From: Epiperipatus broadwayi
Lineage: Eukaryota; Onychophora; Udeonychophora; Euonychophora; Peripatidae
Assembly (NCBI GenBank): GCA_028023455.1
Contig: JAQFVV010013348.1
Coordinates: 85,104-149,103 of the forward strand
DNA: 64,000 nt
Direction: 5' to 3'
Under the pieces are notes generated by a model that was not told the origin of the DNA, ran no database searches, and worked only from the letters and a program-made list of their open reading frames with translations. Of the stretch, positions 14,395-33,518 are shown in pieces. The position numbers were made by a program, and so were the translations under genes. Positions within the stretch are counted from its first letter, which is position 1. The number at the start of each line of letters is the position of its first letter.

Positions 14395-15786
14395 TATAAC
14401 ATTTTCCGTCTTGCTAGGCCTCTACACACTAATATAAACTGCACACGAGTTGATCAAGTTATGTCGAAAAGAAGAAAGTTGTATTTCTATTTCTAAAAAA
14501 ACATAACTATATTTCCTGATCAAACTCGGCCTATTAATTGTTGAGAATTATACTATTGACGAAATCAGCTTTTAATTTATACAATATGGGCACCAGGTCC
14601 TTTTATTCTAAAGAGACTGCTGAAATCTGTCACCAGCACGTCTCGCAAATAAAAAAAAGAAAATACTTTTAAACTAATCGGTATTGCATCATACTGTAAC
14701 GAGAATTATTTTTTTAAATATTATTATTCCTGGAATTTATTAAACACATTGGCAAAGGTAAATTATATATTTAAACATCACTAAAATAATATTAATAAAT
14801 TCAATAATAATTAATACCTAGTATTAATAATGCACAAAGAAAAAGGTTGATAAAAGTAAAATCTCTTTTATTCCAACAAACTAAAAATATTTGTAAGTTA
14901 AATTACGAATTAACTAAATTGGAGAGAACATGAATCAATTTATAAAAAACAGTTGGATAAAGTAATTTAATAATGTTCACTTATTACAATTCATTTTCAA
15001 GATTTTGTATAAAATTATTTAAATGATAGTCTCTTTAAATAGAAAATTAATGTCTATATCGGGAATATTTTAAGACTTGTTTGCAAACACTTAATTTTGG
15101 TCACAATAAGGAATAAGTAGTCTTACTGGTAAGTTTTAGTGAAATCACGCTGGTTGTAGATAACTATGCATAGTTTTTTGGGGTTAAAATGAGCTCACAG
15201 CCTTTGATTATTAGTTGATCTTGCGGTCCATTCTCCTAGTCGGTCACAAAATCTTTTCTGGTGTACATCTTCAGGCATGATGTTCGCAGAAGCTCCGGTT
15301 CACTCTGACATGCCGAATTACTTCAGTGTAGAGCGATCTTGGATATATTATTGTTATCCAAGACCAACTAAAGAAACCAACGAAAAAGTCATTTTTCAAA
15401 CTGACCTCTGCCTTTTATTCTAGAGGCCCAGTTTTCAGACTTCTGCACATATCTTTTGTTTGTCAATGTTGATAATCTTATATATATTCTTTATAAAATT
15501 GATGTTACAAAGTCTTTATTTTTTTCAGCATAATTCTGCCATCTTTAATTAGTTGAAGTATTTTTACTTTCTCTTATCTAGATTGGTAATTTATGTCTTT
15601 TATTCTCTCCAATTCTACTTTTATTTCTAATTACATTTTAAAAAAATACAAAGAATAATTTAACTTTCATTGTACATTATTTTTTTTTAAAAATAATTAG
15701 TCAAAAAAAATCTAAATCTACTTTTATTTTTTAGCTTTTATCAAATGCCAATATATTTGCAATGTATATAAATAAACGTTACAATA
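14395..15786. repeat. 1.39-kb direct repeat, left copy (possible LTR)
   Basis: Nearly identical to 16121-17513, with scattered substitutions and short indels. Non-coding. Within it, a sub-block from TGTAACGAG at 14695 to CGTTACA at 15783 (1089 bp) has LTR-like TG...CA termini with inverted TGTAACG/CGTTACA ends. The block ahead of it (14395-14694) would then be shared internal sequence. No PBS or adjacent polypurine tract was found, so the LTR call is inference. Confidence 0.6.
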
Positions 15787-16120
15787 CCACCAGTGCTAGG
15801 AGATGAGAATAAAATAAGGATTTACACTAATTTTATTCTTAAGTTTTTATATTCATATTCGTGTATGTGTGTGTGTGTGTGTGTGTTTAAACATATTAAA
15901 AAAATATACATATATTTTTTTTTCTTTCTGGAAGTCATATTAAAAAAAAATATTTTTTTTTTATATTTTAATAATCAGGGTTTAATTAGTTAGTTTTTTT
16001 AAAAAAAAATACTATTTATTTTCCGGCTGTGAGTTTCTTTGGGTCATCATTGTAATGTTCTTTATCATTACAACTTATCTCAGGTTGTGGTTAAATCAAA
16101 TCCCTAGCTGGGTAAGCCAT
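15787..16120. other. Unique spacer between the 1.39-kb repeats
   Basis: Contains (TG)n at 15861-15887, long T and A runs (15915-16010) and a short moderate-GC block at 16020-16115. No ORF or PBS is recognised. Confidence 0.6.
15861..15887 (+). repeat. (TG)n microsatellite
   Basis: About 13 TG units. Confidence 0.9.
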
Positions 16121-17507
16121 TATAACATTTTCCATCTTGCTAGGCCTCTACACACTAACATAAACTGTGCGTGAGTTGATCAAGTTATGTCGAAAAGAAG
16201 AAAGTTGTATTTCTATTTCTAAAAAACATAACTATAATTCCTGATCAAACTCAGGCATATTAATTGTTAAGAATTATGCTATTGACAAAATCAGCTTTTA
16301 ATTTATTCAATATGGGCACCAGGTCCTTTTATTCTAAAGAGACTGCTGAAATCTGTCACCAGCACGTCTTGCAAATGAAAAAAAAAATACTTTTAAACTA
16401 ATCGGTATTGCATCATATTGTAACGAGAATTATTTTTTTAAAATATTATTATTTCTGGAATTTATTAAACATATTGGCAAAGGTGAATTATATATTTAAA
16501 CATCACTAAAATAATATTAATAAATTCAATAATAATTAATAACTATTATTAATAACGCATAATGAAAAAGGTTGATAAAAGTAAAATCTATTTTATTCCT
16601 ACAAACTAAAAATATTTGTAAGTTAAATTACGAATTAACTAAATTCTAGAGAACATGAATCAATTTATAAAAAACAGTTGGATAAAGTAATTTAATAATG
16701 TTCACTTATTACAATTCATTTCCAAGATTTTGTATAAAATTATTTAAATGAAAGTCTCTTTAATAAGAAAATTAATGTCTATATCGGGAATATTTTAAGA
16801 CTTGTTTGCAAATGCTTAATTTTGGTCACAATCAGGAATAAGTAGTCTTACTGGTAAGTTTTAGTGAAATCACGCTGGTTGTAGATAACTATGCATAGTT
16901 TTTCGGGGTTAAAATGAGCTCACAGCCTTTGATTATTAGTTGATCTTGTGGTCCATTCTCCTAGTCGGTCACAAAATCTTTTCTGTTGTACATCTTCAGG
17001 CATGATGTTTGCAGAAGCTCCAGTTCACTACGACATGCCAAATTACTTCAGTGTAGAGTGATCTTAGATATATTATTGTTATCCAAGACCAACTAGAGAA
17101 ACCAACGAACAAGACATTCTTCAAACTGACCTCTGCCTTTTATACTAGAGGCCCAGTTCTCAGACTTTTGGACATATCTTTTGTTTGTCAAAATATACGT
17201 TGATAATCTTATATATTTTTTATAAAATTTATGTTACAAAGTCTTTATTTTTTCAGGGTAATTCTGCCATCTTTAATTAGTTGAAGTATTTTTACATTCT
17301 CTTATCTAGATTGGTAATTTATGTCTTTAGTTCTCTCCAATTCTACTTTTATTTCTAATTACATTTAAAAAAATATGAAGAATAATTTAACTTTCATTGT
17401 ACGTTATTTTATTTAAAAAAAAAATAGTAAAAAAAAAATCTAAATCTACTTTTTTTTTTAGCTTTTACCAAATGCCAATATATTTGCAACGTATATAAAT
17501 AAACGTT

Positions 17508-17513
<6 letters not shown>
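16121..17513. repeat. 1.39-kb direct repeat, right copy (possible LTR)
   Basis: Same sequence as 14395-15786, offset by ~1726 bp. The putative LTR sub-block spans 16419-17510 (1092 bp) with TGTAACG and CGTTACA ends, and its right end abuts a (TA)n tract. Both copies carry the same features, including CTTCAGGCATGATGTT and the duplicated TCCTTTTATTCTA/GCCTTTTATTCTA boxes. Confidence 0.6.

Positions 17514-17546
<33 letters not shown>
17511..17546 (+). repeat. (TA)n microsatellite
   Basis: About 18 AT units at the right edge of the direct repeat. Confidence 0.95.
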
Positions 17547-17549
<3 letters not shown>

Positions 17550-18640
17550 GCCATTGCAATTTAGTCATTAGCTAAATTTATAGTAATGTGCATGTAAGAA
17601 AATGTAAAACCAAAAATCATCATCACATTTTTTATATAAAAAGGAAGCTGTAGGACATCCAAGTTTAAAATCACCAGATCTGGTTCTAAAAGCTTTAGAC
17701 TGAAAGAGAGTGCGTCAACAATTATATTCTTTATTTGTTTTGTGTTGATAGAAAGGTAATGCACACATTTAAACTATTCAATTTTTAATTTTTCTTTAAA
17801 AAGCTATGTTATAACGCATACATATAGGCAGTGTATGTGTAAGCTATTGAATTGTTTTATATTTCAGATATTTAACTTTCTTTAAAACTAACCTATGCTT
17901 GATAAATTCTAATGTCTTATTCTATACCTCTATTTTGCTTTTCTATAATTGTAATTGAGATTTAAAAGCTAAGGATTTAATTTTAAATATTAGGATTATA
18001 ATTACTAAGCTGGCAATTAGATTATTGTAGTGACAGTTTATGAATGATTCGAAATGATAAAGTATGTGTGTACATTACATACAGAAATTTTCATTTATTA
18101 AATATTGAAAGGAAAAGAAGGGTTAAATCTGTCAAATTATGTTTTTTTACAATTTTGTGTTAGATCAGATATCTATTTTTGTAGCAATTTTGTTCTTATA
18201 AATGATTGTTTGTCACTTTGGGACCTTAAGCTTGGTGGAAACTCTAATTTTGAAATTGTCTCATCTTAAGATTAAAGGAAAGAAACTGAAATTTTAGATA
18301 TTACAGATATACGTGAAAAAGGAAAAAGGATTAAGTCTATTTTTTTTTCTTCAAGACAAAAGTGGCTGAAAACCAGATGTGTGATTTTTTGGGTTGGTCA
18401 AAAATAGCAATTCACACTATCACTCTAATTGGTGAGTTGACTCAAAAATCGGATATAAAAGCAGTCTGGAAGAGCTATTAGATTATTGTTATTATAATAT
18501 TTGTGATAGAGACTTTTTAAAAAATTATTGAAACTAAAGCAGACAAACATTTTTAATTCTGCTAGATAACCTTTTTCTTTTGAAAATCATTTTTTAATAT
18601 CAAGTTTTGAATGTTGAAAATATAAGAATGGTGGGGTAGA

Positions 18641-18644
<4 letters not shown>
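17547..18644. other. AT-rich DNA, nothing recognised
   Basis: Only short stop-limited frames; no motif, RNA gene or repeat identified. Confidence 0.5.
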
Positions 18645-18677
<33 letters not shown>

Positions 18678-18707
18678 TCTATATATATATATATATATAT
18701 ATATATG
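18645..18707 (+). repeat. Interrupted (TA)n microsatellite
   Basis: Two TA runs separated by TTTTTCT at ~18674-18680. Confidence 0.9.
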
Positions 18708-26522
<7,815 letters not shown>

Positions 26523-26594
26523 TGTAACCGTAAATCTTCTCGTGGCCAACTATAGCCATCGAAGGCCATTGCCCTCTCAACTACCTATCGTGCC

Positions 26595-26612
26595 GAACTC
26601 GTTGCGGCACCA
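26595..26612 (-). other. PBS-like relic inside the 3' LTR
   Basis: On the minus strand TGGTGCCGCAACGAGTTC, preceded by GGTAACAATTT, closely resembles the true LTR-end/PBS junction at 36129-36157 (GGTTACA, ATTT, TGGCGCCACAACGTGATC). The same relic is in the other LTR at 36223-36240. Confidence 0.6.
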
Positions 26613-28005
26613 AAATTGTTACCATTTGATTGTGTCCCAACTACATAACATAAGTGCGCTAAGAATCGTAACCTTGATCACTGATCAACTCCCACTGCAC
26701 ATTGTCAGCTATTAAGAGCTGTAACCAAAAGCATATCATGCTATCTATTTTATGCACCAAAGACCACAATCAACATCTGGAGCAACTTACCATAGACCAA
26801 ACTAATGATCTAACATAAACTTTTATGATTTAATTTGATCGCAGCCAGGGTGTACCGTGAAGACCTATCATAGTAGTATGATAAAATACATTAAACAAAT
26901 TATAAGTGCAATGTTATTACTTTTAAACCTTAATTTGCGATTTTTATGGTATGCGACCCTATGGCCGACCATGTACAAGATGGCATAATTTGTGGAACTA
27001 CATAAGATTATGAAATTTTAAACCATCTATATGATTTTTAATACGAATGCTAGTCCAGGTAAAGCTTTGCAATAAATAAATATAAATACTTGGGTTCTTT
27101 TTTTTATAGTTTACTATATTATTGAGACTCTTATTATACTGACAAATGACAATTTAAAAACGTTAAGTAAATATATTGAATCATGTCATTATTTGGTAAA
27201 TCTGTTTACAAGTTTAATAATTAATTTATAATTTTATACTAGAATCAACTACGCAAAGCCACAATGATGGAAAAGGTAAATGGGATTTTATTGTACCTTA
27301 CTCATCATAAACTACCAAAGACGAAAAGCATCCAAATGTTTTCTCAAAAAAATATTTATAAACTCTTATATCATGTTGACGATAATATGTAATTCAAGGT
27401 ATGCTCTTTAATGTATGCTCTATCCAAAGTTTATGATTTCTGATTTTATGAATGACACATAGCAACGGCACAGTAAGTTTAATTATAAATCAACTTTTAT
27501 TTACAAATTTATGAATAATAAGTAATTAATTCCAATGTTATAATTAAAGACATAAATAAACAAATAAAATAAATAAATGATAATTCCATTGACTTTCTTC
27601 AATAACATCTCATAGGTACAGTTTTAAAAACCTAATCATACCTTATATTTCAATCTAATATAATGAATATTGAGGAAATTATACTAAATTCAGCATCAAT
27701 TCATGAAATATTGAACGTCATTTCCAGATTCAATAAATCCCTACTGTACACCTATAATAATATAATAAATAATATTATGTCTGTAGGATTTAGCTATAAT
27801 GTAATCATTAAATAAAGTGAAAATGTAAACTTACATTCCGGTAAATAATAATCAACCAACAGTTAATTATCATGAAGTAACTTGAATAGAGTGTCCTGCT
27901 ACCATTTAATAATCTAACTTATAAATTCTACTTACACTTGAAAGAAGATGATTTAGCAGATCAACTAAAATACTTTGCCCAACTTATATCTGTGAAGCAA
28001 AACAT

Positions 28006-28192
28006 ATTCCTGTGGATGTATTCATCTACACGTAGGAATTAAATAACACTAAACACTTTGGTGGATTTATACACCATCATAAAGCAATAAGTAAAAGTAC
28101 ACCATTCCGCGGATTAACCACCAGCGCAGGAATGAGTGTAAAATACAAAAATGGCAATTAAATAATCTGCGGATTAACCACCAGCACAGATT
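28006..28192. other. Cluster of four hairpins in the LTR
   Basis: Hairpin 1 is at 28006-28039 (ATTCCT/AGGAAT outer, TGTGGATG/CATCTACA inner). Hairpin 2 is at 28056-28084 (CTTT/AAAG, GGTG/CACC). Hairpin 3 is at 28104-28133 (ATTCC/GGAAT). Hairpin 4 is at 28164-28192 (AATCTG/CAGATT). Hairpins 3 and 4 share the central CGGATTAACCACCAGC but have different outer arms that still pair. The cluster is repeated in the other LTR near 37640-37840. Confidence 0.55.
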
Positions 28193-30074
28193 AATGCCCT
28201 TTAACATTCTAAAACAACATTACTATTTACTTCACATTAAAGTGCAAAATCATCCTCCTCAGTTCTTCTGACCATTCAGAATACACTAACACTTTAGCAA
28301 ATGTGGGTTCTTGCATAATAAAATGTTACACTAATCAGGACAACTAATGTACTACTTATCTTGCTTAAAATAAAACATATGTAATATAGTATAAGTAATA
28401 TTAGTATAGGAATATAAATCTGGAAAGACTCACAAAATACCTCATAAAGATTGATACATCTCATGAATTCATTTAGTACTTTTCAAGCTTTTTCGCAAGC
28501 GCTATTCTCTTGAATAAATATTTTATTCAACCCCTATTAATTTAAACTTAATAAAATATAACTTATGAACTTCACATGCAAGTTCATATAACGATAAAAT
28601 TAAATAATACATTATTCATCAAATACATAAAATTTAACAGGTGTGTGTGTGATATAAATTAACTGTATAGCATTTTATAGTTCACTACATGAATTATAGC
28701 AGGTGTGTGTATCACAAATTGGATTGTATAGCATTTTATAATTCCAAATAGGATCCGTGGAATCCATGTACGATGTGTCGAACAATAAATATACGAAGCA
28801 ATAGCTATATCTTTAGTTGAATTCCATACATGCAATTTTATCCGTTTGTATTTGTTATTATAATCACTATTAGATTACCGATTTTACGTGGCTACATAAA
28901 CATGAAACAATTTCAAAAACATGACACGCAGAATTTAAATGAAAATGTTTTTCAAAAGTTATTAATCTCTACATTTCTCTATTAAAAATGTTCCAAGTTT
29001 ATCACATCCATGCGAATATTTATTCATCCACGCTTAAATCTAGGAATACTAATTATAGCAATTAATTCAATCATTCCAACTGACGATAAAATTAGAAAAT
29101 AGCTTTGATTAATTCTTTGAAGACTATTTATTATCCAAATGTTAAACAAATTAACTAGCAAATAGATTACTGTCATTGTAAAGTTAAATATCAATCAATA
29201 CTATATTTTTATTAGAATTAGATACGGAAATATTAAACTATGTTGATAACTTAACATTTTACTTGAATTTAAACTTCTTCTTTTTTTTAAAAAGCAAATT
29301 TTTATATTCATAAAAAATTCTGTAATTAAAATACTTATTTAATTTTTCCAAATTGTAGAATAATAAACATTTTAAAACATACCAAATTCTTGCAATTAAT
29401 TCTTTTAAATTTAAACTGGGAAGCTCCGACATTTTAAAAATGTAATATTGGGAAATTATTACCGGTGATTCGATCCACTTGGCCAGCCGACTTGAACAGA
29501 CTTTTAAATTTAGCAATTCATCTTATAATTAATTACCACTATGTTATATTTACGTTTATAGCAAATTTTGTGGTAATCCGTTTACTTATTAACTATTTTA
29601 AAATAAGCTTATCAAATTTACACCATTTGCCTTTTACCATTTTCTTTTCTTTCTCCCTCCAAAAGCAAACTAACAGACGATCTTCCCTTAAATTCGCGCT
29701 CTTTTCTTTTTTTACATTGAGACGCATACGTAATTACTGTATTTATTTTTAATAATTAATATTTAATTGAACAAATGGTTTTTTTTTAATTCAATGGAAA
29801 TAATAATTTAAGATCATTTTAAACAAATAAAAATAAAATATTATTTTTAATAATATTTTACCAAATTTTAATGTGTTGTCAAATTTTTAAAAAGTTAAAC
29901 ATTTTGATATGAGTTAGTATATGGGAAGAAGCAAATTTAAATTTATCAAAATAATATAAGAGAGTAATCTGTTCAAAGTGCAGCTCAAGCCAATCAAATC
30001 ACCAAAAGAAGAAAGAGAAATTTTTATACTAGTTACATCAATTAATATATTTTATACTAAAATATATGGTTACA

Positions 30075-30092
30075 GTTTACACCCCCCTACGG
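30075..30092 (-). other. Polypurine tract (PPT) of the Gypsy element
   Basis: On the minus strand CGTAGGGGGGTGTAAAC lies immediately before the 3' LTR. A G-rich purine run at this site is the standard plus-strand primer of LTR retroelements. Confidence 0.8.
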
Positions 30093-30228
30093 AAAAAATT
30101 TATCTTTCTTTAGAATTCCATTTAATCAAATTCTACTAAGGTACATCATAAGTTACTATTTTTATTATCCTATCTATAATTTATCATCAATCTGAATATG
30201 GTATAACATTTATACGATATAAATCCTC

Positions 30229-33200
30229 CTAATTTATTGAAGGTACAGGTTTCAAACTACGTGCATTGTAGGTGCCTCGGATTCCTTCAGGGGTTGAGAG
30301 CATAAATGCATTCTCTCCCACCTGGCTTTCAATCATGAAAGGTCCATTATATAAGCTTAAAAATTTTCTAAATTCGTTTTTCTTTAAGTTGCTAACATGA
30401 GGAGTACGGACAAATACAAAATCTCCGACCTTAAAAGGGTGTGGTTTACCTTTATACTGTTTAGAGCGCTTTTGGCCCATTTTTCTTAAATTCTGTCTGG
30501 CTTTTTCTATATCAAGATTACTATCTATTTCTTCTAGAATGATGGGTAAAGGAGTTTTAATTAGTAATGGCTCCTGTATTCCAAATTGAAGCCTAATAGG
30601 AGCAAATTTTGTGGATTCATTCATGGTAATGTTTATGTAATTTATAACTTCAGGCAACTTATTTACCCACAACCGGTGATTATCCTTTACATAGACACGA
30701 AATAGCCTACTCAATTCCCTCATCACCCTTTCACACGGATTGGATTGCGGATTTCTTATAGAACTCATTATATGTCGGATATTCTGTCTTCTAATCCACT
30801 TTCTCCATGTGCTGGAAATAAAAGCAGTAGCATGATCCGTAAGAATAGACATAGGTTTTCCCACCAAAGGAAATTGACTATTGCTAAGACTTTTAATGAC
30901 ATTTTTTGCATCAGTCTTAGGAACAGGATATGCACATACATATTTAGTAAATAAATCATAGGTAACTAGGATGAATTTTTGTTTATTAAAGGGTGGAAGA
31001 GGTCCATAGAAGTCTAATGATAATATCTCATTAGGTCCCCCTGGAAGAATAGGTTGAAGTACCCCAGCATGTGATTTTCCAGAATGTTTTGACTTCTGAC
31101 AAATCTCACAGTGTCTTAATTGACTTACAATTGATGTATACATGTTTGACCAGTAAAAATATTTTTTTAATATGTGCTCTAATTTTGGTGAGCCATAATG
31201 ACCATATTTGCAATGAACATAAGAGATTAGCCGATTAGTCATAGACCTAGGGATCACTACCTTCCATGAGCTATCCTTGTTAGGTATAGTCTGATACATC
31301 AACATGCCCTGATATAATTTGTATCTACTTTTAATTCGGGTAATGTTCCTATTCTGGCCTATGGGTACAGTAGGATCAGATAGTAATTTAATTATTCTTC
31401 CAAATTTCACATCTTGAGACTGTTCTACTGCAAGGTTCTTATAATCACCTTCAATAGTTTCATCTGTAACCAACTCAATATTTGTAATTACAATATTGTG
31501 ATGGTTGGGATGAAAAGACAATGAATCTACAGGGTTATGGCTCAAAGCATCTGCTATGACATTTTTACCTCCCTCATAATATTGAATTTTGTATTGAAAC
31601 TGTTGGAGATAAAGACTCCATCTTACCAACCTTTCGTTGTTTAAATAACTTTTATTAAGGAACTCTAAGCTCCTATGATCACTTAAAACCACAACCTCTG
31701 ATCCCAGCAAAAATTGACGAAGTTTCTGGAAAGCCCAGACTACAGCTAAGGCTTCCTTTTCAGTAACGGAGTAATTTAGTTCAGGCCCCTTTAGACGCCT
31801 GCTCAAAAAGTACAAAATTTGAGGTTTCTGAAAATCATCCAATTGGTATAGAACTACTCCTAATCCAAAATTACTGCTGTCAGTCTGTAAGTAAAATATT
31901 TTGCCAAAATCTGGATAAGCCAAAATGACCTTTTTTAAGAATGTAGCCTTTATCTTATTAAATTCTAATGTATGCTCATTGTTCCACTTCCATTTCACAT
32001 TTCCTTTTAATAATAATGACAGTGACATGGTATCATTGGAAAAATCTTGGTAAAATTTGTGATAATAGTTACACAAGCCTAGGAATGATTTAAGCTGTTT
32101 CTTAGTTTTAGGGATAGGAAAGTTTTGAATGGCTGTCACTTTATCCGGATGGGGTTTAATTCCCTGATCACTGACCAGATGCCCCAGAAAAGTGATCTCA
32201 GTGGCTACCAATGTACATTTTTCCAAATTAATTTTTATATTATTAGTGTGACATTCAAAAAAGAATAAACCCAAATCATTTAAATGTTCATAGATGTCTG
32301 CAGACGCAATAACGATATCATCCACATACATAATTATTTTATTCTTTAATTGAGTGGAAAAAATTCTATCTAAACACCTAATAAGTCCTGCTCCACTGTT
32401 AATCAAACCAAAAGGCATCCTTTCAAAAACATAGGATTGGCCTTCAAAACGGAAAGCAGTGTACTTTTGGTCATCAGTATGCAATGGAATTTGCCAGTAA
32501 CTGGCCGTCAAGTCAAAAGTTGAAAAAATATATTTGCCCTTGAATTTGATCAAAAGTTCATGAATAGGTGGTGGTACGTCACGTTCTGGAATGGTTAATT
32601 GGTTAAGTGCACGTGCATCTAGGCACACCCGAACTGATCCATTTCTTTTTCTTACAATCACAAGAGGATTGACATAGGCTGAAGGGCTTTTCTTGACAAT
32701 ATGCCATTCAATCATTTTATTGATTTGCTGCTGTACTTCTGCCTGGTATTGGTATGGAATGGGGTATGATCGCTGCTGGAATGGTGCTTCATTCCTGAGT
32801 TTGATTCGATGGACGTATCCTCCAATAATACCTGGTATCTTTGAAAATATATCCTTGTACTGGATCATCAATTGATGTAATTGTTCTTTATAATCAATAT
32901 CCAAAATGTTAGAATCATCTAATTTAATTTTTATGTTCAATTCAACTGATGTATCGTGTATGACCATTAACTGATTCAATTGAACATCTATATTATCATA
33001 AAAATGACAAGAATCATTATTAAAGGCAAAAAGTTTGTTTTTAAAATCAATATTGCATTTATTTAAACTCATGAAGTCAGAACCAATGATAACTTCATGA
33101 ATAAGATCGGGCATTATTAGGAAAACATGTCCAAATTCAGATTCACCAATTTTTACATTAAGCCAGGTTTGCTTATTCATAAGTTTTGCTTTTCTCCCAT

Positions 33201-33486
33201 TTGCAAGCGTAACTTGAATTGGTTTTACAGGAAGCAAAGGTACAGATTTGTTTGCATCCACAATTTTATCATAAACAATCGAGGACAATATTGATGCCTG
33301 ACTTCCAGAGTCTACCAAAGCATTAACAAGAACACCTTCAATATAAATTTTGACAATAGGACAACTATATAATATAGGAGGGTCCACAACCTCATAAGGC
33401 TCCAACAGATCAATATTAAGGTCTATACTATTTACATATGCTTCTTCATTGTCTATATGGTTCCTCCCCAAGTTAGCAACAGGCAC
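30229..33486 (-). CDS. pol: Pol polyprotein: protease, reverse transcriptase, RNase H, integrase (Gypsy/Metaviridae)
   Basis: Intact 1085-codon frame. The aspartic protease has its active site in ALVDSGSQ (Asp ~59). RT motif A is STFDLTASYWQIPL, and the catalytic MYVDDI is at ~386-389. RNase H acidic residues lie at ~535 (TDSS), ~576 (EKEAL) and ~602 (SDH). The integrase has an HHCC zinc finger (~757-793), then DDE residues at ~824 (LDFYG), ~884 (LTDHA) and ~918 (NPCERV). The D-x34/35-E spacing matches retroviral-type integrases. The C-terminus has a GPF-like motif (YNGPFMIE) and no chromodomain. The listed start is a GTG. The frame is open further upstream, past the gag stop, and has no ATG there, so Pol is probably made as a Gag-Pol fusion by -1 frameshifting. 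Confidence 0.95.
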   Translation of the reverse strand: MPVANLGRNHIDNEEAYVNSIDLNIDLLEPYEVVDPPILYSCPIVKIYIEGVLVNALVDSGSQASILSSIVYDKIVDANKSVPLLPVKPIQVTLANGRKAKLMNKQTWLNVKIGESEFGHVFLIMPDLIHEVIIGSDFMSLNKCNIDFKNKLFAFNNDSCHFYDNIDVQLNQLMVIHDTSVELNIKIKLDDSNILDIDYKEQLHQLMIQYKDIFSKIPGIIGGYVHRIKLRNEAPFQQRSYPIPYQYQAEVQQQINKMIEWHIVKKSPSAYVNPLVIVRKRNGSVRVCLDARALNQLTIPERDVPPPIHELLIKFKGKYIFSTFDLTASYWQIPLHTDDQKYTAFRFEGQSYVFERMPFGLINSGAGLIRCLDRIFSTQLKNKIIMYVDDIVIASADIYEHLNDLGLFFFECHTNNIKINLEKCTLVATEITFLGHLVSDQGIKPHPDKVTAIQNFPIPKTKKQLKSFLGLCNYYHKFYQDFSNDTMSLSLLLKGNVKWKWNNEHTLEFNKIKATFLKKVILAYPDFGKIFYLQTDSSNFGLGVVLYQLDDFQKPQILYFLSRRLKGPELNYSVTEKEALAVVWAFQKLRQFLLGSEVVVLSDHRSLEFLNKSYLNNERLVRWSLYLQQFQYKIQYYEGGKNVIADALSHNPVDSLSFHPNHHNIVITNIELVTDETIEGDYKNLAVEQSQDVKFGRIIKLLSDPTVPIGQNRNITRIKSRYKLYQGMLMYQTIPNKDSSWKVVIPRSMTNRLISYVHCKYGHYGSPKLEHILKKYFYWSNMYTSIVSQLRHCEICQKSKHSGKSHAGVLQPILPGGPNEILSLDFYGPLPPFNKQKFILVTYDLFTKYVCAYPVPKTDAKNVIKSLSNSQFPLVGKPMSILTDHATAFISSTWRKWIRRQNIRHIMSSIRNPQSNPCERVMRELSRLFRVYVKDNHRLWVNKLPEVINYINITMNESTKFAPIRLQFGIQEPLLIKTPLPIILEEIDSNLDIEKARQNLRKMGQKRSKQYKGKPHPFKVGDFVFVRTPHVSNLKKNEFRKFLSLYNGPFMIESQVGENAFMLSTPEGIRGTYNARSLKPVPSIN

Positions 33487-33518
33487 CCACAGCGAGGAAC
33501 TTTTCCATGAGGCCCCCT

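Larger units (their letters stand above)
26523..30074 (-). repeat. 3' LTR of the Gypsy element (3552 bp)
   Basis: Pairs with 36151-39721. It is far longer than usual Gypsy LTRs (a few hundred bp to ~1.5 kb). It contains a PBS-like relic ~90 bp inside its edge (26595-26612), a cluster of hairpins (28006-28192) and an imperfect duplication around GTGTGTG...TGTATAGCATTTTATA (28640-28742). ORF-like stretches within it (for example 29465-29752 on +) match the other LTR only because LTRs are identical; no domain is visible. Confidence 0.92.

Noticed and set aside
15240-15300. CTTCAGGCATGATGTT region as a PLE-type ribozyme on the minus strand
   Set aside because: GAAA is not preceded by a stem II with the core at the right distance.
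29465-29752. 95-codon frame in the Gypsy LTR, identical at 39113-39400, and its antisense partner
   Set aside because: Conservation is explained by LTR identity; no domain, and composition is that of AT-rich non-coding DNA.
30745-30954. Small frames antisense to or overlapping pol (also 30768-30959, 32693-32875, 33630-33824)
   Set aside because: Shadow frames of the intact gag and pol genes.
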